Shown here: piece after piece, positions 59,097-64,000 of the stretch
How positions within the stretch are numbered: position 1 is the stretch's first letter
Layout of the letters: the number at the start of each line of letters is the position of its first letter
Assembly (NCBI GenBank): GCA_963674475.2
Contig: CAXXFQ010000009.1
Span: 248,001 to 312,000 of the forward strand
Direction: 5' to 3'
DNA: 64,000 nucleotides
DNA from: CAXXFQ01 sp963674475
Lineage (GTDB): Bacteria > Planctomycetota > Planctomycetia > Pirellulales > Thermoguttaceae
Program-made: the position numbers and the translations under genes
Notes under the pieces: model-generated
Told to the model about the DNA's origin: nothing
The model's database searches: none
Seen by the model: only the letters and a program-made list of their open reading frames with translations

Positions 59097-60536
59097 TTAC
59101 GCGATCTTTTTCCGCTTTCCCGCTTCGGCCTGATTGAGTTTGTTGTAAAGCGTTTTGAGACTGACCCCCAGCGCTTCGGCCGCGCGGGACTTATTGCCCC
59201 CTTCGCAGTCCAAGACGTCGAGAATCGCCTCCATCTCCAACTCCTGCAACGTCCGCCCGGCGGTCCAGCCAGTCGAAGAACCATCTTCCCCCGCGGTCAT
59301 TTTGCCGCCCGTCGCCGTTTCACCTGTCGAAACGGGGCAAGCGCCCTGGGAGGCGGCCCCTTGAAAACGGCTCGGCAGATGCTCCGGCAACAGCGGGCCC
59401 TCGTCGCGGAGGATCAGGCCGTGTTCGATCACGTTGGCCAGCTCACGGACGTTGCCCGGCCACGGGTGGGCCAAAAGCCGCTCGAGCGTCTCGGGCGCCA
59501 AGGTAACCGGCTCGGCTTCGCGACCCCTGGTATGACGGACGATCATCGCCTCGGCCAGACGGGGAATGTCATCGGTCCGGTCGCGCAAGCGGGGCAGCAG
59601 AATCTCGAACGTGTTGATCCGATACCAGAGATCTTCACGAAACGTCTTCTCGCCCACCATCGTCTCCAGGGGCCGGTGCGTCGCACAGACAACCCGGACA
59701 TCGCAGCGGATCGGCCGGTTTTCGCCCAGACGTCGGATCTCGCCGCTTTCGAGAAACCGAAGCAGCTTCGCCTGAATCGATAACGGAAGCTCGCCGATCT
59801 CGTCCAAGAAAAGGGTTCCGCCGTCGGCCACCTCGAACAGCCCGGTCCGCGGCGCGTCGGCCCCGGTAAAGGCTCCCTTGGCATGGCCGAACAGTTCACT
59901 TTCGATGAGCGTCTCGGGCAACGCGCCGCAGTTGACCGGGACGAACGGCCGGTCGGCACGCAGACTCCGGTCGTGGACCGCGCGGGCGGCCAGCTCCTTG
60001 CCGGTTCCCGTCTCGCCCAAGATCAACACGGTCGATTCGGTCGGCGCGACCCGGTCGATCAAACGTCGAACCCGATCCATGGCGGCCGACTCGCCGATCA
60101 TCTCCGACGAGCCCTCGATCCGCTCGAGTCGCTGCTTGAGCGCCCGATACTGGTTGGTCAGCTCGATCTTTTCGGCAACCCGATTCAAGACCGATTCAAT
60201 CTCGGCCAGCCGACACGGTTTGGTCAGATAGTCAAACACTCCTTGACGCAGCGCGGTGATCGCCGTCTCCATCGACGACTTGCCGGTCAAGATGATCGCC
60301 TCGACGTCGGGCGATTGTTCTTTGGCTCTGGCAATCACCTCCAACCCCGACGCGCCCGGCATATCGAGGTCGACCAACAGGCAGTCGTAGGCGTTTTTTT
60401 CCAGGGCGCTACAGGCAGTCGTCCCGTCGGGACAGACGGTCACCTCGTGCCCCATCTGCGGCAGCTCCAATCGCATCAGTTCCTGCAGTGACGGTTCGTC
60501 GTCGGCAAAGAGGAGTTTCAGTCGTTTACGCGACAT
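59097..60536 (-). CDS. NtrC-family sigma54-dependent response regulator
   Basis: A 479-residue transcription activator. Receiver domain: FADDEPSLQEL acidic pocket, phospho-acceptor Asp56 in CLLVDLDMPG and TKPCRL. AAA+ domain: Walker A ILGETGTGKEL, the sigma54 contact loop GHAKGAFTGA, GGTLFLDEIGELP (Walker B) and VRVVCATHRPLE. The C-terminal Fis-like helix-turn-helix is SRAAEALGVSLKTLYNKLNQ. The ATG at 60536 overlaps the kinase end by 11 bases; the longer open frame upstream is a shadow of the kinase gene. It should activate sigma54 promoters after phosphorylation by the kinase encoded upstream. Confidence 0.95.
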   Translation of the reverse strand: MSRKRLKLLFADDEPSLQELMRLELPQMGHEVTVCPDGTTACSALEKNAYDCLLVDLDMPGASGLEVIARAKEQSPDVEAIILTGKSSMETAITALRQGVFDYLTKPCRLAEIESVLNRVAEKIELTNQYRALKQRLERIEGSSEMIGESAAMDRVRRLIDRVAPTESTVLILGETGTGKELAARAVHDRSLRADRPFVPVNCGALPETLIESELFGHAKGAFTGADAPRTGLFEVADGGTLFLDEIGELPLSIQAKLLRFLESGEIRRLGENRPIRCDVRVVCATHRPLETMVGEKTFREDLWYRINTFEILLPRLRDRTDDIPRLAEAMIVRHTRGREAEPVTLAPETLERLLAHPWPGNVRELANVIEHGLILRDEGPLLPEHLPSRFQGAASQGACPVSTGETATGGKMTAGEDGSSTGWTAGRTLQELEMEAILDVLDCEGGNKSRAAEALGVSLKTLYNKLNQAEAGKRKKIA

Positions 60537-62181
60537 GACGATTTTCCTTCTGGTTCTCTGAGACGGCCACTCGTGGCAAACGGACTCGGAACGTGGACCC
60601 TTGGTTCTTCCCCGGGCTTTCGGCCAACAACTCTCCGTCGTGTTCGGCAACGATCCGATGGCTGATCGACAGTCCGAGTCCCGTGCCGCCGCCGGTCCGA
60701 CGTCGGGTAAAAAACGGCTCGAAGATCTCCTCCAGCCACTGCGGCTCGATCCCGCATCCGTTGTCTTGAAAAACGATTTCGGCCGTCGTGCGCCGGTTGA
60801 CCAGCGAAACGTCGACCTCGCCGCCCTCCGCATCGAGACTGTCCAGCGCGTTGGTCAAAAGGTTCAAGACGACCTGTTTCATCTCGCGCGGGTTGACCCG
60901 GACAAGAATCGCTTGGTCGGGCGCGAAGCGAATCGTTTTTCCGCGATATTTTTTCAGATGACCGACCATCTCGACCACGTCTCGAACCAACCCGCCCAGG
61001 TCGGTCGACTCGCGGGCGTCGGCGCCGTTATTTTCGCCGGTGCGAGAAAAGTCCAACAGTTTTTCGGTGATCTCCTTGCAGCGGAACGCCTCGTTTTGGA
61101 TCATCCGCAGGTAGTTGGCCACCAACTCGCGAGACCCTTTTTCAAGCGTCGAACCCGAGGTCGAATTCGAGCTCGACGCATCCGGATCGAGCCAAACGCG
61201 CAACCGATTTTCGAGCGATTCAGCACACAGGGCGATCGACGCCAGCGGGTTATTGATCTCGTGGGACACCCCGGCGGCCAAGAACCCGACGCTGGCCAAC
61301 TGCTCGCTTCGGACGACTTGCCGGGTACGCAGCCGGACCTGATTGTCCAGATCGTCGCGAATCGCACAGAACCTGTCGGTCATCTCGTTCAGCGCCCGGG
61401 CCAACTCGCCCATTTCGTCGTCGGTCTCTAGCGGAATACGATATTCAAAGCTTCCCGAGGCGATCCGACGCGACCCGGCCAAGAGCGTTTTGATCGGCTG
61501 AAAGATCCATTGGCGATAAAGCTGCAAAAAGAGGGCCAACAACACGGCCGCCACCCCGCCAATAAACCAACTGCCGAGTATGATGGCCCGATATTTGGCC
61601 CGAACGTCGTCGGCCAATCCGCCCAACCGATCATGGAGATGGCTGGGCAGCTCGGTGGCCAACCGCTGAACCGATTCGAGCTGTTCATCAAGACGACTGA
61701 TCAATTGCGACTGGAAGGTCCAACGGGCCTGGTTCTCCGTTTGATAGACCGCTTCGAGAACCGCTTCGATCTTGTCGACCGTTTCCCATTCCTTCTGATT
61801 GTCGGCGATCGTCGACCCTTCGCGCAACTTGCTTTCCAGCTGCGACTCGTAACGACCGAGAGTCAGGCGAATTTGGATCAGACGATTGTGAAATTCATCG
61901 CGACAGAGGCCGATTTGAATCGACTCGAACGAATCGTCAGAGGAGGTAAGAGGACGGGCTTGCAGTCCGCGCAATCGGCTCAACGTCATACGAAGTTCGC
62001 CGACTTCGCGACTCAGTTCGGCGGCGACGGGCAATTCGGCCACGCGGGTTCGCAACGCGCGGACCAGATAACGATAGGCGTATCCGGTATAGATGCCCGC
62101 TCCGGCGAGAATGACGATTGCGGCCGCCAACAGCCCTAGTCCCAGGGCCGTCTTTCGACGGATCGACCATTGTTGAAGCAA
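60526..62181 (-). CDS. Two-component sensor histidine kinase
   Basis: A 551-residue membrane kinase. A TTG start at 62181 is chosen because AAGGAGG lies 7 bases upstream and no ATG fits; GTG or TTG starts further up have poorer sites. A first membrane helix (residues about 11-31), a periplasmic helical sensor (about 35-205), a second helix, a HAMP domain (QPIKTLLAGSRRIASG), the HisKA box GVSHEINNPLASIAL with the phospho-His, and the ATPase domain (NLLTNALDSL, DNGCGIEPQWL, GGTGLGLSISHRI). It overlaps the NtrC-type regulator by 11 bases, so the two work as a pair. The stimulus is unknown. Confidence 0.93.
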   Translation of the reverse strand: MLQQWSIRRKTALGLGLLAAAIVILAGAGIYTGYAYRYLVRALRTRVAELPVAAELSREVGELRMTLSRLRGLQARPLTSSDDSFESIQIGLCRDEFHNRLIQIRLTLGRYESQLESKLREGSTIADNQKEWETVDKIEAVLEAVYQTENQARWTFQSQLISRLDEQLESVQRLATELPSHLHDRLGGLADDVRAKYRAIILGSWFIGGVAAVLLALFLQLYRQWIFQPIKTLLAGSRRIASGSFEYRIPLETDDEMGELARALNEMTDRFCAIRDDLDNQVRLRTRQVVRSEQLASVGFLAAGVSHEINNPLASIALCAESLENRLRVWLDPDASSSNSTSGSTLEKGSRELVANYLRMIQNEAFRCKEITEKLLDFSRTGENNGADARESTDLGGLVRDVVEMVGHLKKYRGKTIRFAPDQAILVRVNPREMKQVVLNLLTNALDSLDAEGGEVDVSLVNRRTTAEIVFQDNGCGIEPQWLEEIFEPFFTRRRTGGGTGLGLSISHRIVAEHDGELLAESPGKNQGSTFRVRLPRVAVSENQKENRHVA

Positions 62182-62847
62182 AGTGCGACCTCCTTGTCGC
62201 AAACAACCTCCTTGGAGTGTGAGAAGAGGCTCGCCGAAACGGCCTCTCCCCAAGGTTCGAGCAGTTTACCACAAAGGGCCCACCGGCGACAAGACGAACC
62301 TTCGGGTGGTGGGCGAATAGCCACCCAAAAAGAAAAAAAACGCTCGGCGCAATTCGTTTCTCTTCCCCAAACATTCCCTCTCTTTTGTCGAACGGGCAAA
62401 AACCGCTTCTTGCCCTCGTCTCGGGCGAATCCTTTTATTCATGGCGGCTTACGACCCGCGGGACGGAGGGCGCCTTCTTTTTTTGAGAGCGACCGATTCA
62501 GTAAAGCGATTTCAAAGCAAGTACCCCCCTCGCAAAAAACGGCCCGCTTTGCAAAAAAACGTTGAAATAAAATTTTTACGCCGCCAGAAAAAAGGAACGC
62601 TTTTTTTCACGATTCGTGATGTCCGATGTGGCAATATCGTTTCTTTTTTGATCGCCGGAAGCCGTCTTTTCCGCAGTGTCAAAGTACCGTGTCCGGGAAA
62701 CGCCGTTTCCAAATAGTTGAATTCACCCGGCCGGGTTGTTACATTGGACAAGAGAGGGGGGGTAGCTCTTACACCCGGTCCTGCCCCCCTCTCCCGCATT
62801 TCACAAAACTCCTTCCCAAAATTCTTCATCTCCTTAGGAGCCCGCCG
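62182..62847. other. 666-base intergenic region with palindrome and hairpin
   Basis: No gene is supported. At 62725-62736 the 12-base palindrome ACCCGG-CCGGGT occurs, and at 62752-62793 GAGAGGGGGG pairs with CCCCCCTCTC (10 bp). Both lie within 125 bases upstream of the DUF4838 gene and may be regulatory. A T-rich/A-rich stretch at 62560-62620 is otherwise featureless. Confidence 0.45.
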
Positions 62848-64000
62848 ATGCGTCGTCTCGCTTGGTTTGCCTTGTTTTCTTCTGCCCTTTTGATGGGACA
62901 ATTTGAATCTGTTGCTGCGGCCGACAATAACCTAACCTTGGTCGACCAGGGCCGCAGTGACTACACGATCGTCCTGCCCGAGAAGCCGACGCCGGTCGAG
63001 AAGACGGCCGCCTCGGAGTTGCAAACCTATCTCGAAAAGGCAACCGGGGCTCGGCTGCCGATCGCTTCGGAGAAAGAAGCCGCGGGTGAGAAAAAAATCC
63101 TCGTCGGGGCGACCGTCAAAGGGCAAAAACTGCTGGGGGATTTGAAGCTCGACCAGCTGGATTACGACGGGATCGTCTTAAAACGGTTCGGCGATCGAAT
63201 CGTCCTGGCCGGGCACCCTCAGCGGGGAACGCTTTACGCCGTCTATACCTTCTTGGAAGAGCAGCTCGGCGTCCGGTGGTGGGCCCCCGATTGCGAAATG
63301 GTTCCGAACCGGGCGACCTTTTCGATCGGCCAGCTCGACAAGGTCCACGCCCCGAAGCTCCGGATTCGCGAACCGTATACACGTGTGATGCACGACAAAA
63401 TGCTTGCCGTGCGCAATAAATGTAACGGCAGCAGCAACCGGATACCGGCCGAGTTCGGCGGGCACCAACGGTTTTGCATGTTCGTCCACACGTTTTACCC
63501 GCTATTGCCTCCGAAAGAGTATTTCAAGGACCATCCCGAATGGTACAGTCTGATCGACGGAAAGCGACAACACGAGCGCGGCCAACTCTGCCTGACCAAC
63601 AAGGCGATGCGGAAAGAGTTGATCAAAAACGTGCTCAAGCGGTTGCGCAAGGACCCGACCGCCGCCTTGATCTCGATCAGTCAGAACGACTGGTACGGTC
63701 GGTGCCAATGCGAAAAGTGCAAGGCGATCGAGGAGGCCGAAGGGTCGCCCGCCGGGCTCTTGTTGGATTGTGTCAATGAAGTGGCCCGCGAGGTCGAGAA
63801 AGAATTCCCCGACGTCCTGGTCGAAACGCTGGCCTACCGGTACACTCGCAAACCGCCGAAGACGGTCCGTCCTCGCGGCAACGTCGTCGTCCGACTCTGC
63901 TCGATCGAATGCTCATTCGCCCAGCCGCTGGAAAGCGACGTGAACGCCGAATTCGGCGACGATATTCGCGAGTGGGCCAAGATCTCACCACAACTTTACA
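62848..64000 (+). CDS. DUF4838-type secreted protein, N-terminal part
   Basis: The frame runs off the right edge with 384 codons seen. AGGAG lies 7 bases before the ATG at 62848. A signal peptide (MRRLAWFALFSSALLMGQFE, cut near SVAAA) is followed by an alpha-glucuronidase-like N-terminal domain (AASELQTYLEKATGARLPI, GTLYAVYTFLEEQLGVRWW) and the start of a DUF4838 catalytic-like domain (HTFYPLLPPKEYFKDHPEWY, CLTNKAMRKELI, ISQNDWYGRCQCEKC). Proteins of this build are common in planctomycetes and Bacteroidetes and are thought to act on glycans. The CxCxxC may bind metal. Confidence 0.8.
   Translation, partial: MRRLAWFALFSSALLMGQFESVAAADNNLTLVDQGRSDYTIVLPEKPTPVEKTAASELQTYLEKATGARLPIASEKEAAGEKKILVGATVKGQKLLGDLKLDQLDYDGIVLKRFGDRIVLAGHPQRGTLYAVYTFLEEQLGVRWWAPDCEMVPNRATFSIGQLDKVHAPKLRIREPYTRVMHDKMLAVRNKCNGSSNRIPAEFGGHQRFCMFVHTFYPLLPPKEYFKDHPEWYSLIDGKRQHERGQLCLTNKAMRKELIKNVLKRLRKDPTAALISISQNDWYGRCQCEKCKAIEEAEGSPAGLLLDCVNEVAREVEKEFPDVLVETLAYRYTRKPPKTVRPRGNVVVRLCSIECSFAQPLESDVNAEFGDDIREWAKISPQLY

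Noticed and set aside
1..64000. CRISPR arrays, rRNA genes, complete IS elements or prophage
   Set aside because: No regularly spaced repeats with unique spacers outside the YTV gene, no rRNA sequence, and no transposase or phage gene was recognised.

Overview
The window looks like chromosomal DNA of a planctomycete (Planctomycetota, probably a Pirellulales-type lineage). The evidence is a prepilin-like DUF1559 protein at 25.6 kb, a cysteine-rich YTV-repeat cell-wall-type protein at 5.5-7.8 kb, a PEP-CTERM pentapeptide protein, a planctomycete-style degenerate J-domain membrane protein, an Arg/Pro/Tyr-rich secreted protein and a DUF4838 protein. Coding density is moderate, neighbours often lie on opposite strands, and few operons are long. 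A formyltetrahydrofolate synthetase/corrinoid cluster, a 2x[4Fe-4S] ferredoxin and a LutA-like protein fit an anaerobic or facultative life, but that is inference.

Layout. 0-0.3 kb: C-terminus of a TonB-dependent receptor. 0.4-4.2 kb (minus): the translation operon rpsB-tsf-pyrH-frr with a good promoter and terminator, then tRNA-Gln. 4.5-7.8 kb: a pseudopilin-like gene, divergent from the YTV-repeat protein. 8-15.6 kb: a putative PD-(D/E)XK nuclease, a flippase-like membrane protein, ferredoxin, the yggS/larA-like pair and a large thioredoxin/FG-GAP lipoprotein. 15.7-18.7 kb: an AT-richer patch with a small membrane protein and a pentapeptide-repeat PEP-CTERM protein, bordered by tRNA-Ser and tRNA-Ile. 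19.9-25.1 kb: recA, a ThiF/MoeB-like enzyme, a LutA-like protein and a FecE/FecD-type ABC importer without a binding protein. 25.5-29.5 kb: DUF1559, phosphoglycerate kinase, acpS. 30.8-35.3 kb: a translationally coupled SbcD/SbcC-like (YhaO/YhaN-like) pair. 35.6-48.9 kb: secreted protein, phosphoesterase, TatD-like hydrolase, esterases, MgtE, CheB, HpcH aldolase and a BASS-type transporter. 49.3-53.8 kb: J-like membrane protein, MscS channel, Trm112-like protein, small lipoprotein. 54-57.5 kb: corrinoid protein, pterin-dependent methyltransferase and formate-THF ligase, a one-carbon cluster. 57.8-62.2 kb: Nudix hydrolase, a planctomycete-type hypothetical protein and an NtrC-type two-component pair. 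62.8 kb to the edge: start of a secreted DUF4838 protein.

The most unusual structure is a family of six composite stem-loop elements in intergenic DNA (about 22.05, 28.60, 28.93, 35.30, 35.47 and 57.54 kb). Five of the six start directly after a stop codon, in the same orientation as the gene. They are built from exchangeable hairpin modules joined by the constant block GGTCCAAAAAGTTTT. The hairpin sequences differ between copies while the pairing is kept, which suggests selection for RNA or DNA structure at gene 3' ends.

Start codons were chosen from Shine-Dalgarno-like sequences, signal peptides and family length. All function calls come from motif recognition by eye; no database search was possible.
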